From positions 712,730-776,729 of the forward strand of contig NMRA01000170.1 in the NCBI GenBank assembly GCA_002633005.1: DNA of 64,000 bases. The letters run 5' to 3'. Within the stretch, counting starts at the first letter, position 1, and each line of letters begins with the position of its first letter. This stretch comes from Phoronis australis (Eukaryota > Phoronida > Phoronidae). The notes beneath the pieces are model-generated. The model searched no databases. It had not been told where the DNA came from and worked only from the letters and a program-made list of their open reading frames with translations. The position numbers and the translations under genes are program-made. This document shows positions 1-13,100 of this stretch, one piece after another.

Positions 1-1107
1 AGTAAACTTTATGGATACAACAAACTTAAGAGGAAGATTATTTACAGACAGGTAGAGAAAGATTTATTCAAAAGAAAAGTGTATAAACAGATGCAAACAC
101 AAACAGAGTAAACGTAAAAATTAGTGGTTCACGTGAATCAAAATACATTATATAACAATGCACATAATTTAGACACTCGCAGTCATTTTCAAGATTATAG
201 TTGTAACAAAGTATTTAAAGGTTTTCAAGACATAGCATCTGAAACTGAATGTTTTTCATTTTTCTGGCCTCTGCCTTGCTAAACTTGACGTGATGGCTCA
301 CGCATCCATTTTCAAAACGATGTGCAACCATTTCATGGTAGCTGAGACCCATGTGTAAAATACGATCCACGGGAACTGAATTTGAATTCTCGTGGTTGTG
401 AGTACATTTTTGGGATACCTTTAGCTAAAATTTGCCTTAAGCCACCAGAAACTGGGCAACATGTGTTTTAACAAGAGATTTTGAAACAGCCCCAAAGACA
501 GTGTACCAGGAATCCATCCTGGAACCTCAGCTTTTCAAAATATACCTACAAAGCATGACCCTAATAAAATGAATTTTCCTTAAACTGGACCATAATTAAA
601 TAAATCTTGACCTTAGTCCCACACAAACAGATAAGTACAAGCTGAGCGTCTTGTCTCAAATGAATTATAGTAGCTAAGCTGACCAGCCGCTAGCCTAGTT
701 CATGCAATTTGTATCTTCACACCTTCAATTGGTTTGAGATATCAGCCGACAGCTATAGTTCTTTTGAGGCATACAGGACAGCTCCCAGCCCTTAAGCCCG
801 TTCTCTCTCTGTGAAACATGGTTACACGAGTCCCAGTGTGGGTTTGGCCCCACTTATGGGTGGCGTGGGAGCTGTTGCAGTACTGGCAAAATCTGAGGAA
901 TGGGAGACAGAGGTGGTTGGTCAACCCCAAAATTTCAAATTTGAAAATGGCCATTAATGCGTTGCCTGTTTTGAGTTGTTGTGGCTCTATATAAAGCCTG
1001 CCAGATATTGTGCCCAAAGCAGTGTTGGTCACTTGCATACCATAATGATTGACTGGCAAGATATTGTGCACAAAACCATGTTGTTCACTTTTTACTTCCT
1101 GTTACAG
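1..1107. other. Upstream region, no gene recognised
   Basis: I see no convincing coding exon in this stretch. Its right end is a usable splice acceptor (pyrimidine-rich tract then CAG at 1105-1107) in front of the TMEM94 start exon, so a non-coding first exon and the promoter are probably further left or outside the window. Two loosely similar segments (about 985-1020 and 1055-1090, sharing AGATATTGTGC and TGTT.GTTCACTT) resemble the beginning of TMEM94 exon 1 and may be decayed copies of it. Confidence 0.5.
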
Positions 1108-4100
1108 TTGGACATGTGACGACACTTGGCTACGATGAGTGACGGGCAACATATTGGATACAGCACCAAGGCAGCCTTCCGCATATTGCATGATGATTTA
1201 TCACGTGAAGTTGATCGTTACAAGGCAAGCCTGAATGAGCCAACATGTAGCCAGTTGTTGTACACCTCTATGTTCCATCACAATAATCGCCTGTCTGTCC
1301 TTCACTGGGTCACCTGTGTCATCATTCTCCTACAGTCAGTGTTCTTGCTAGTTGCTTATGGTCTAGGAGGTGACTCCTACAGGTAACACAGCTCTACCTT
1401 GTTGAAATATATTTTGCAGGCTAAATGTAATTAGGTTTTACTAAAGTTCGTTGATGCATCTTGGACTTCTTACCATTGATGTCAAATTTGTCTGTGTAAC
1501 TTTCTCTGAAATCTTGTTCAATTATGTACCATTTGTCAGTATTATTATGCTTGCATACTCTTTAAATGGACCTTGTTCCGTTGTTGCAAGTGAGTCATTG
1601 AAGCTAGAAGCGTATGTTAGCATGCAAGATGTAGTTAAGTACACAATAAGGCTTGCACCACTTACATTGGTCAACTGCCTTTGATCAAAGATCGGATGTA
1701 TAGTAGCTGCTCTAATACAATCCTGGATTTTCATCTGGAGGAATAATTAGTGCCTGAAGATGGAGCTGTTAAACACATACTACCAATAGATGATGATCAC
1801 TGGCTAGTTATTTTATTACCTTGAGTCATCCTCTGCTCTACGTTGTATACATAAATAGCCAGCTGCATTGTCATGTTGACTGGTCCTCTGTATTATGGAG
1901 ATGACTTGCTAGTTATATTGGATCATGTTGACTGGTCTTCTTTATTGTACAGATGACTAGCTTGCTGCAGTGACTCATATTGACCAGTCCTCTTTATTGT
2001 AGAAGTGACTGGCTTGCTGCATTGGGTCATATTGACTGGTTCTTGTTATTGCAAACTGAGATAACTGGCTTGCTGTAGTGCTCTTTATTGTATAAACGAC
2101 AGTCGTGCTGTATTGGGTAACATTGACTGGTGCTCTTTTTTGTAGAGATGACTGGCTTGCTGTTGAAGCCCTTTTTATCCTCTTGTTGTTACTGGCAAAC
2201 ATCTACCTACTGGTATGGGATCAGAAGTTGTATAACAATGAAATGGTTCATGCAGTCCACAGGGTTCTTAAAGTCATCGAAGGTAAGGATATTGGCTCTT
2301 CAGTCATTTGGCTGTGATGTCACACTAGAGCACACACAGCATGCTTGGCCAGACACTAGCTGAATTGAATCTAATGTGGCACAACACCGTTAGACATAGT
2401 GTTAATTGAATGTCCTTGGCACAGCTCTGCGTGCCAAATTTAAATGTCACAGCAGGTGTTTCAGAGAAGACATGATTATGAGGGGTCATCAATACAGTTA
2501 TTAGCAAAGATGATTGCAATGGGCTGCGACTAAGCAGCCAACTCTGTACAAAATGCGGGAGGGAGTTTCCAAAATATCTCTAAATGTGTTCTATATTTCC
2601 TTACTTGATCACTGAGTGGATCATCATTCTGAGGCATCCAGTTGGTTGCAAACAGTGAATGAAAGACAACAATTACTGGGCTTACTGGATGTTGTGGCTA
2701 TCTCATGGGCTTCAGCAGACTTAAGTAACTAGCTGGAACCAGGCATGTCATGTGACTGATCACATGACAGCCGGCACTGTAGATCTTGACAGCATGAACC
2801 GCAGGCCTCCGTGTCTGTTCAAACACTGCCTCTTTCTCACCACGTTTGACCAGTGATGCATTCTTTGTCTGTTCATTATTATCAAAATGAAAAGAGGACA
2901 ACGCAGTTATGGAGTGTACAGTATATTTGTTGGAGAGTACAGTACAGTTATTGGAAGGGACATCTCAGTTATTGAGGGGGACAACAAGTTATTGGAAGGG
3001 TCAGCGCGGTTGTTTAAAGAAGACAATTGTTGGAAGAGACAGCTCACTTATTGGAAGAGACAGCTCACTTATTGGAAGGGACAGCAAGGCTAATGGATGG
3101 GACAGCACAGTTATTGGAGGGGACAGCACAGTTATTAGAGAGGACAGCACAGTTATTGGAGAGGACAGCACAGTCATTAGAGAGGACAAGACAGTTATTG
3201 GAGGGGACAAGACAGTTATTGGAGGGGACACCTCAGTTATTGGAAAGGACAGCACAGTTATTGGTAGGGACAGCACAGTTATTAGAGAATACAGGACAGT
3301 TATCAGAAGAGACAGCATGGTTATTTGGGAGGGCAGTATGGTTTTTGGAGAGGACAGCACAGTTATTAGAAAGTACAGGACACAGTTATTGGAGGGTACA
3401 ACTCAGTTAATGGAAAAGACAGCATAGTTTTTGGAGAGGACAGCACAGTTATTAGAAAGTACAGGACACAGTTATTGGAGGGTACAACTCAGTTAATGGA
3501 AAAGACAGCATGGTTATTGGAGAGGACAGCACATGTTATGAGACCGATTTTGTAAAAGTAAAAGGCCTGATTTGATTTTCAAATTTTTGACAGCTAGATT
3601 GCAGCTTTAACATGATCTCCACATCATATTCTGGCATAACAATCTCATGGTCGGTAAACAATCTAAATGTATTGAAATTTTTCCATGGTGTAGCTTTTTG
3701 TCACCGTCACTCTGGTGCAATCTAAGCTATTGATGTTACATTCATTCTAGTATAACGTATTGGACAAGTGTTATATTCATGTATCAAATTGGTGTTAAAT
3801 TGTGTGTAGTGTAATGTTTTCATTTTACTGTTATGGGTCTGTGAAATATTGGGCTGTCACCGTCAGTATAACAGTGACAGTCACTTTTGCAATATTGCAG
3901 TTGGTGCTTCCAAGGGCTACGTGTGGAACTCGGCTAACTACCTGAATGTGAATACACCTATCTCACCTTGTATTGGTGTTCAGTGGACATATAGGGATGG
4001 TGAGGTAGTCAACTTGCCCACTAGTCTGTTGGTCAAAGGTGATGTCATCGTGCTGCGACCTGGGCAAGAAGTGGAGGTCAAATGTCAACGTATTGAGGTG

Positions 4101-7100
4101 GGTCATTCAACAAGTATGAAAAGAGATCCTCACACAAATTCATTAATTTGGTCGAAAATTTGACATTTTGATCTCATGCTCACGACGCACTTTAGCCGCA
4201 GACTCTGTTTCAGTTGTACTTGGTTTCATATCAGTCTGGTGTTGGTTTTTAGATCAATCTGATTACAGTGCAGTTCCCTCTCGTGGCAAATTGTCATTGC
4301 ATCTGAGCACCCTCAAAGTGTTTACAGATTGTGATGCGCAGGGCAGGCACACATCACGGCAATTTTATTTTTATGCGTGCCACAATATCAACCCAAGTTC
4401 CTTGACGAATCTTCATGGTTTTGTGTCATTGATTTTTTCTCATACATAAGACAGATAAATGCTGTGCCTCTTTGTGGTTATTTAGTTTTTGCAGCTTTCT
4501 CTCTATGAAACCATGTAAAAGACAGTTATGGAACTTAGCTTGTATGTGTTTGTACTTTGGTACATCATGTATGTTGGATCAACGAATGTATTTTCTCTGT
4601 TACTGACAGAATAATGACACGGACCAGAGTGTGCTTCATCCAGGTGAAGTGTTCGCTCCTGAAATAAAGGGTAAACTGGATGGATTCTGTGAACCACAAG
4701 GGCGTACACCACTACAGCCTGAGACAGGAGTTGTTCTTGAAACTCCATTTGCTGCTAGCATACGGTAAGTATCTTTTTGAAGGCCAATTTTTGTGTTTGT
4801 AGAGTTAGTGTAAATTGCAATTTACACCATTTTTAAGTCCTATTCAGCTGTAATTAAACCTAACAAAAATTGCTAATTCAACTGAATTCAATGCAGTTGG
4901 CGAGGGTGAATATTCCTGTTTAAACAATCACTTAATATCTGTTCAATACATTGTCTATACTAGTCTTATGGCTTTTGTGTGCCCACATATTTATATGTGG
5001 GTACATATTGCCGCCATTCCTGTGGTCGCATATTGTCGTCACTTTGTCTGGTTGTCTGTGTGTCCGCTTGATATCTCAAAAGCCCGTGGTCGGATTTTGA
5101 CAAAATTGTGTGAAAGTATTTTGGGATGATATCTAGAGAACACATGGATGGATTTCAATGAAACTTGACACAAAAGGGTGTGACGTCAATGCGCTGGCAC
5201 CATTAAACTTTTCGGGCAGATTTAACTAACTTAGCACCTGCTAGAGGCCATTTTGTTATCGACAAGGGCTTTTCAAGTGTTGTTTCGGGGAAGAGCATTT
5301 TTGGATGATATCTAGAGAATCAATTGGTGGATTTCATGGAAACTTGACACAGAGGTATATGATGATATTGTGTCAGCCATTTTGTGTGACAGTATTTCCA
5401 GATGATGATCTTGAGCACTGATTGACGGTTTATAATATTGATACTACTGACTGACCAAACCTGTACGTTTTTTATGACTAATCAAACGTGTGCTGTGTTT
5501 ATGACTGATCAAATCTGTGCTGTGTTTATGACTGATCAAATCTATGCTGTGTTTCAGTGTTGTGTTGACAGAATCACACAATAAACCATGTAGCGTCCTC
5601 GAGAACGAACTCTACGTGGCCAGCACATTTTGGATGGAGAAAGTGCTGTTCCCTGCCGTCTTCACTATCGTCGTGATAACTGGTCTGCTGAGGTATTTCT
5701 TCCTCACTAACTCTGTTGGTGCTGGGCCAGAAATGTGGTTCGTGTTGCCGGTATGTACATTAATTGAAATGTCAATTCGACTAACAGTTTGTAGTTAGTC
5801 ATAAACTGAAATGTGACTTGCACTACAAGGCTTGACATTAACGACTGTCAGATTGTGCCGAACAACCTATTGGAAATCCAACTTGTCCTAGTGGACAACC
5901 TAAAATTTTTCGCAGTCGTGTGCTTAGGTCAATCCGATCTTAAACGCATCCAATCACAATGTACTTCCTGCAACCTAATTTAAGGGAACTAGCTTGATTA
6001 AGCCCTTAGCTGTGATGCCCGCTGGTCGATTACTTCAAAACAGCCAGGAAAAAACACAAAAAATTCAAAGTAAGCTTATCAACAGCATTGCATGATTTAC
6101 TATGCATACCGTATTCGCCGTAATAACCGCCCATGCCCCTATAAGCGCCCCCCACGCGTTTTCAGACTTATGCTAAAATAAGCGCCCAGTCCATGAACGT
6201 GTACATGAGAAAAATGTCTTACCTACAGTCCTAAAATTCTATAGTAACATCATCAATTTATCAATAATATCCGACAGTCCTGAAAAAACCATTGTGCGCA
6301 GAATTTGTAGACCACGAGCCTTGCCGCTATGTCGGTATTTAGCCGTGACTATACACTTCAAACTTCTGAACGTTTTTAGCACATGAGACCGCCAAGTGCT
6401 GAATGAAACACGCTCTGGTTTAGGCCTACTGCTTGTGCAAATTTCTTTAGATACAATGCACATGTAGTAGCTCGTTAGATTGCGTGGCTCTGGCCAAAAG
6501 ACGGTCTCTGCTCTGGCAAATGAACTCTGGTGTCACGCACGCACTCGCTTACTCAACACAGACGAACTTCAAAACAAGCGTCACATGACAACATGTGTAT
6601 TCGTCCAGAAATTTTTCTCATGTTGCCGATCATGCATGTAAATGGCACGATGTAGCACAGATTGTACTTAAACCTGCCGTTAATCCCGACTCCACGGGAA
6701 CTTAAAAATCTTAGGGGCTCTACTTGGAAAACTTCAGGAGGATTTCAGGTAATTTGCTTGAGTCGAAACTGTATTTTTATTCAAGAATTCAAGTCGCCAT
6801 ATCGATGATTGCGAGGCAGTCAGTCGGCGAGTTTTCGCCCTGGGATTTCAGCACAATTTTCTGTAAAATGATGGCAATGCACCACAATTTTGTAGTAAGT
6901 CTTTCATAGATTACAGATACATCACAGAGCGTAAATGTGATGAATCTTAGCTTTCGATTTCACCCGTTGGAGACCGGCTTTGAATGGCCTTGGGTTATAA
7001 TAATCCCCCCTACCCACCGAAACGAACTTTTCTAAGCGCCCTGGGCGGTTATTACGGCGAATACGGTAATAATAACTGCAGTAAACCCTTCATGTTGTCA

Positions 7101-10100
7101 CCTATTACCGTAACGACATTGACAACTTACAGTGTTTTTTCAATTTGTCGTCTCCTCCACACTGTGTCGAAAAGAAACAAAGGGTTAAATAATCTTGTAT
7201 TTCAAAAACGTTTCTGCCAATGCCAGTGCCAGTGAGGTCTGATCAACTTCCAAAGGTGATAAAAATAATAAAACAGAATATGAACTTAGGGTTACAGAGT
7301 CATGTATAATACGTCGTGTTTAAGGAAGAATAAAACAATTATTATTTCACAAATATTTAGTTAACATCAAGCGTTGACTTTGCAGTCCTTGACATCCTGG
7401 AGAATAGGTTTGACATTGGTCTCTAGAGGCATTGTAGTATATAAAATGGTCACTTACTTAGAGACATGGTTGGTTGACACATATCGTCTACAATGAAGTA
7501 CAACAATCATAAGGCTTTGTGGTAAAATCACTAAAAATTTATGTGCAAGGTTGTCATCCTTCCTTATTTTCTGGTATCAAGATAAACAAATATTTATGAA
7601 TCCAAAGTGAAATATATTTTGTGAAAGCAAATGATGTATAACCATTTCATTTTAGTTCAGGCATAGAACACAATCAACCTTGTGGGCTTACCGAATGACT
7701 AGTGGGAGTCTCATGATTTATCGTCTTGTCACTCTGTGTTGACTGGTGAAGTCTCATGAGACAGGTTTGAACAATTAAATCATTGGAATTATCCTCTGCA
7801 TCAATTGTCTGCGTCACACAAGGTGAGGAAGCCGGAATGAAGAGCTTCCTTGTTAACTTGGCGTAAAATTTAAAAGCTTAGTTTGAAGTCCTGTTATAAA
7901 ACTCACTGGATACAAAAATAAACAAGTCATGACTCAGCTAAGGTTAATTTGCTTTATCAAGAAATTAATTGTGTCTCTGGAAATGCACCGGATTATGGAA
8001 AATCGTGTCTTTTTCAATTTCATTGTTTATTACAGTAGTAGGGAAAGCGTTAGTGCCTACCCCGTGAGCTGAAAAGGAAACCTGAATTTGTACCACGGTT
8101 GCTGAACTGTGGTACAAAGTAGATCAGCAAAGGAGATGACATGAGTTGACTAAAAAAATGTAAAAAACTGCAACTGCAGTGTCAAATATACTTTGTTTGA
8201 ACTAATATTGGTTCAAATTTGTGGACATGCTCATTTTGAATTAGGACAAGTTGAATTAAAGTAGATTAGTCCAAAAGGACAACAAGTCAAGAAAGTTAAC
8301 GTCAAGACATGGCAGTGCTCAGCTCATTCGGATCTGAGCGCACTGTATTATTATTTTCAAAGACCGTCTAAAGCAATTTTTTCAATCAGGGTACTTTGTT
8401 TTAGCTTTCTTTGCGGCTATCTTAATTTATCATGACTACATTTGCCAATTCTTGAAAAAATAGCATTCCTGAAGACTCAGCTTCATACTCACTAAATAAA
8501 TGTTACTCACTCTAGGGCATAGAATTGTTTGAAAAATTATCCATTTTTATATCTTTGCTATTTGCAGTGTCTTTGGTTGGTGCATATGAACACTGCATTA
8601 CTTTTGTTATGTCCTCAGGTAAACACCATTCTCTCATCTGCACTCTGGTCATACCTGACCTGTATTTAAATCCTCAGGCAAACAAAGTTCCTCTGCCTTC
8701 TGGTCACACCTGAACTGTATTTAATTTCTCATGTAAACGCAGTTCCTCTGCCTTTTGGTCATACCTGAACTTTATTTAAATCCTCAGGTAAATAAAGTTC
8801 CTCTACCTTCTGATCACACCTGAATTGTATTTAATTCCTCAGGTAAACACAGTTCTTCTATCTCCTAGTTATATCTGAAATGTGTCCTCAAGTTAACGCA
8901 GTTCCTCTGCCCTCTTGTCATACCTGTACTATATCTATATCCTCAGGTAAACTCCATTCTGCCCCTCTGCCCTCTTGTCTTACCTGTTCTGTGTAAGGTG
9001 CTCAACATGTATTGTGCAGCCAGAGTAATCACCGTGTTTGAAGTTGCCAAATTACTTCCCCAAGATAGCTCTAAAAAGGTGAGTACCAGCCAAATACAAA
9101 TTATTGTCTGTTTGTAAAAGTCTGTTAAAAGTTTTAATGAAGGCAGAATGTTTTGCTTGAACTCAGGCTGTTTTTACAACCCTGTATAAATTATGTGAGG
9201 GCATATTGGCGTTACTATCTGACATCCAGCATTTTCTAATGTCCTTCCCGTGTCTGCAGCTTTATCTCTTAAATACTTTGCAGAATGCTCACGAAATGTT
9301 GCAGTGTGTTCTTATGAGGATGACTTCCGGACACCTCATGGCAACTGGTGTCTGCCTTCTTATGCTGTCTTAATTAAGCTTGTCATTCTGAATCTGTAAT
9401 TTTGACACAATTTGGATCAAATTTGACTCCAACATGTACAAGCTCAAGATCCCTTCGAAATTGAGCATTTTCTGCCATTAATTGACTATTTTGTGTCATC
9501 TTTTTGCAGTGTTGTTTTGTCACAATTTCATTATCTGGCCCTGATATTCATTTGTGTCCACAAGATTACCCCTGTGTTGTTCTTATTGCATGAATTTGAC
9601 TGTTGTTATGCCCCCTAGTGGCAGTTTTATTTTTTGCACCTGCCTCGACATCTACCGATTACTCTGACGAATCGTTATGGAATTGATTTGGGGTTTTTCT
9701 GTTAGTGCGAGCACAGCTTACCTTAACTTTTGCATGTATCTAGCTACTGTTGTGCCCCCTTGTGGCAATTTAACCTTTGTACCTCAATTTGTAACTAACA
9801 AGTCCCTTGCTAGGACTTTTTGAAATCTGATCGTTGTGTTCCATTAAGAACGATGTAGCCACTGCCCATTTTTACACGTCATCAGCGTGATTTGTGGCTC
9901 TTAATGGCAATTAAAGTTTCTTGGTGTTTTTTTTTTCTGGTAGCTGCCTTTCTGTCTCCCAAGCAGTTCAAAGATTCCTTTTGAGGTGTTTTTTGTAAAT
10001 GGAAACATGGCTCACGTTGCTATGCCCCTTCGTTTGGCGCTTTAAGTTTGATGATAGTCTTCATGAAATTTGGCAGTCAGAGATAAGATTTTATCCAGGA

Positions 10101-13100
10101 AACAACATCTGATTCATATTTTCAGATTACTAGCATAACATTACATAGGTTCACTACTAGTGTGTGAAAATGTTTAAAAAATAGTCACCACTTATTCACT
10201 GCTTGCACACTTAGGTGGCGCTGCAAAAATGATTATTGTACTTTGTTGTTCAGGATACAGTGTCTTGTTTTAGCATCAATTTTAACAAAGCACACGTGTT
10301 CCAGACATGCTGAACCATTTGAAGTTTGGACACAACACCTCGGTTTTGAGCATTATGGCAAATTCATGCAAGTAGTGAATAGATACCATTTGTGATGCAG
10401 ACGGTGGACACATGTCAGTGTTGGTCTTGTTGGTTTGTAGATTGGCCTGTTTAGTGTCTTAAAGTTTGTTTATTATTAAGCTGTGTTATCTATGTACCCT
10501 TCATATACTACACAGAAGGAGGTGGATGAGTACAGTACTGCCAGTAGTGAGATTGAACAGTCTGCTGTGGTCAACTTCACCTGGAGCCAGGTCTGGCATC
10601 ATTTCAAGAAGGTCGTGTCGGGTCATGACCTCGCCCTTGTCAGGACAGCAAATGTGGCTCATGCGCTTGGCCATGTAACAGTAAGTGGACACGTACTGCG
10701 TACAACGTATTGGAAACAATGCTTGTAGTAACATTATTGAACTATTTTGAACTGTACAAAAATTCATGGTTGGGTGTCCCATCTTAATATTAAGATAAAG
10801 TTAAGGAACCAATTCATCATGTGTGTTTCCCATGTAGACAGAAGAATAGGACCCGTTAAAACCAATATTTCCACTGTTTTATAATTAATTTGAAGATGTT
10901 ATTCACTGTCAAATAGACATTTCATTTGGCAATAATCTTTGATCTTGGTCTAGTTTTGTATTAGCCAGATGTGCCTCATTCTGGGTGTAGGCACAGCTTC
11001 ACAATCATATAGACACGTGCCTTATTCTGGATAAGTTTGAGGCTATAAATTTGCCACCAATAGGGTGCATTCATTTACACGTTACCATCGGTAGTTCTGC
11101 CGTGGATGTCAATGAGTCCTATCATAATGCTAACCAATAACTATGCGTATTCCACTTTCTGTTCAGACGTTGTGCTGTGTTGACAAGAAGGGCATCCTGT
11201 CATATGCTAACCCGTCACCTGAGAAGGTGTTCTTCTTTACCTCTGAAAGTAAAGGTAAAGGTCACAAGGTCAGTACATCAGCTGTCAGTCAAAGGGATGA
11301 TCAGGGAAGACGCTGTGAGGAAGAAGATGGTGAGGCTGATTTGACTAATACTTGTTACTTGAAGTAGTCGTGTTTTACTTGGCTATATGAAAATCTTGAC
11401 TTAAATTTTGGTTCGTTTCCTCAACGTTTCTTGTAGTTGAAAAAATAAAAGATTGTCTTAAGGCAATTGTTGACCTTTGTGGCTTTTTGGTTTCACAAAG
11501 TGATCTTTACTCATTCTTGTGAGTTTTTTCGTTGTTTTTGATTAGTTAACGTTCATCTGTTTTAAGGTGTTTTTGATCAGGGGACCTATGCTACTTAATA
11601 TAAAAAGTATTTCGAACCTTTTTCCATAAAATGAATTAGTAAACATAATGAATAACACAGTGAGCAGCCTGTGTTTTTACACTTTTCCATCCGATAACAG
11701 AGCTCCCTGACTAATACACTTCCTCAGCCCTGGTACATAACAAATTCTGTTTGACTTTAGCAATGGTGACAGAAACAGGTGCAAACAACGATTCAGCCAT
11801 TCACGACATCCTACTGTGATTCAGCCAGTCAGACAGTCATACAGTATTTGTAATGTGCCACTTGCTCAGTGCATCACGACTTCTGTGTTGAAGTATTGTT
11901 ATTTTATGAATTTCATTTTTGTAGAAATCTACTAGAAAGGTTCAAATTACTTAGTATGTAGAATCATTCCAAATTTACCAAAAGCACCTTAAAAACTTAA
12001 CACAAGAGTTATAATATACCAGTTTATTTTTTCTTCCAGCTGCTTGTTCTGATGACAGTTATGTGGAAGTTCTGGATTTGACTCACAATGCTAAGGTAAC
12101 ACAGTGACATCTGTTGACTATTTGAGATTTAGCAGTTTATCAAGAATTTTAAAGCTACATTGTGCACTCACTACTTGAGTGGTTCAAAAAGTTTTAACTG
12201 TATATTAAGGTAGGTATGAAGCTGTTTATTAAGCCAAAAATAACACCCATGATCTCCATATTGCAAACTGCATCACCATAGAAACCAGACACGCTATATA
12301 GCCTTACTTTACCACTCTTTTTCTTGTGGCAAAATTGATTAAAAACACTTGCCATGTTTAGAATGTTGTCCTGTTCAAATTATGATTGTCTGTATATTAA
12401 GCTTTGTCATTCCTTTTATTTGCAGAATGCATTTGGAGTTCAGTTTGATGATCCATCATTTCAAAAGTATCTAACATCTCTAAAACCTCTGGTAAGATGA
12501 ATATTTCAGACCTAGTTAACATTATGGTATGTGTGTAGACCTCACGTATCAGAATAGACAGACTTGAATAGTGGCTATAAAATTGCATTCCACCAAAGAA
12601 GCGAACCTTTTATCTAGACAAGTTTATAAAATTGATCTTTACTAGTTCCTTACTCCGGCAAGAAGTAGTTTTTGGGCTTGCAAAGAATGAACAGTTTGAT
12701 ATTCTGTAAGACCATGTTTGATGCCTAAATCGACACACTGACAAAACAAGTTGTAGTGCCTGATATCAGGCAATAACAAACTGTATAAATATACAGCTTT
12801 GCGCCAATGTGGGTAAAAAAGTGGCCAAATAAAATATGACACAAAATTAGTGTCATTAAAATCTACACTCTTCTTTGAGTGAACTAAATTATTTACCAGT
12901 GTTGGAAAAAATGGCATTCTACCGTTACTCTGCTGCTAAAATTGTGTTTAGATCTTTTGCGTCAGCTTTCGGCACCTTGAAGTGTTGCGTCACTTATTGG
13001 CCAGTTTCTTTTTTCGCCGATTCTTCAATCAACTGTTCTCTTCCACTAGGTTGCATACATGTCACAACAAATTATCGGAACTGGTTTCATTTCATTTCAA

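Noticed and set aside
742-1071. Minus-strand 109-codon open frame left of TMEM94
   Set aside because: No recognisable domain, no splice context, and it overlaps the upstream flank of the gene.
2909-3427. Long open frames with a 7-residue repeat in the 21-bp minisatellite
   Set aside because: Open frames occur in several phases and on both strands, purely because the period is a multiple of three. There are no splice links to TMEM94 phase.
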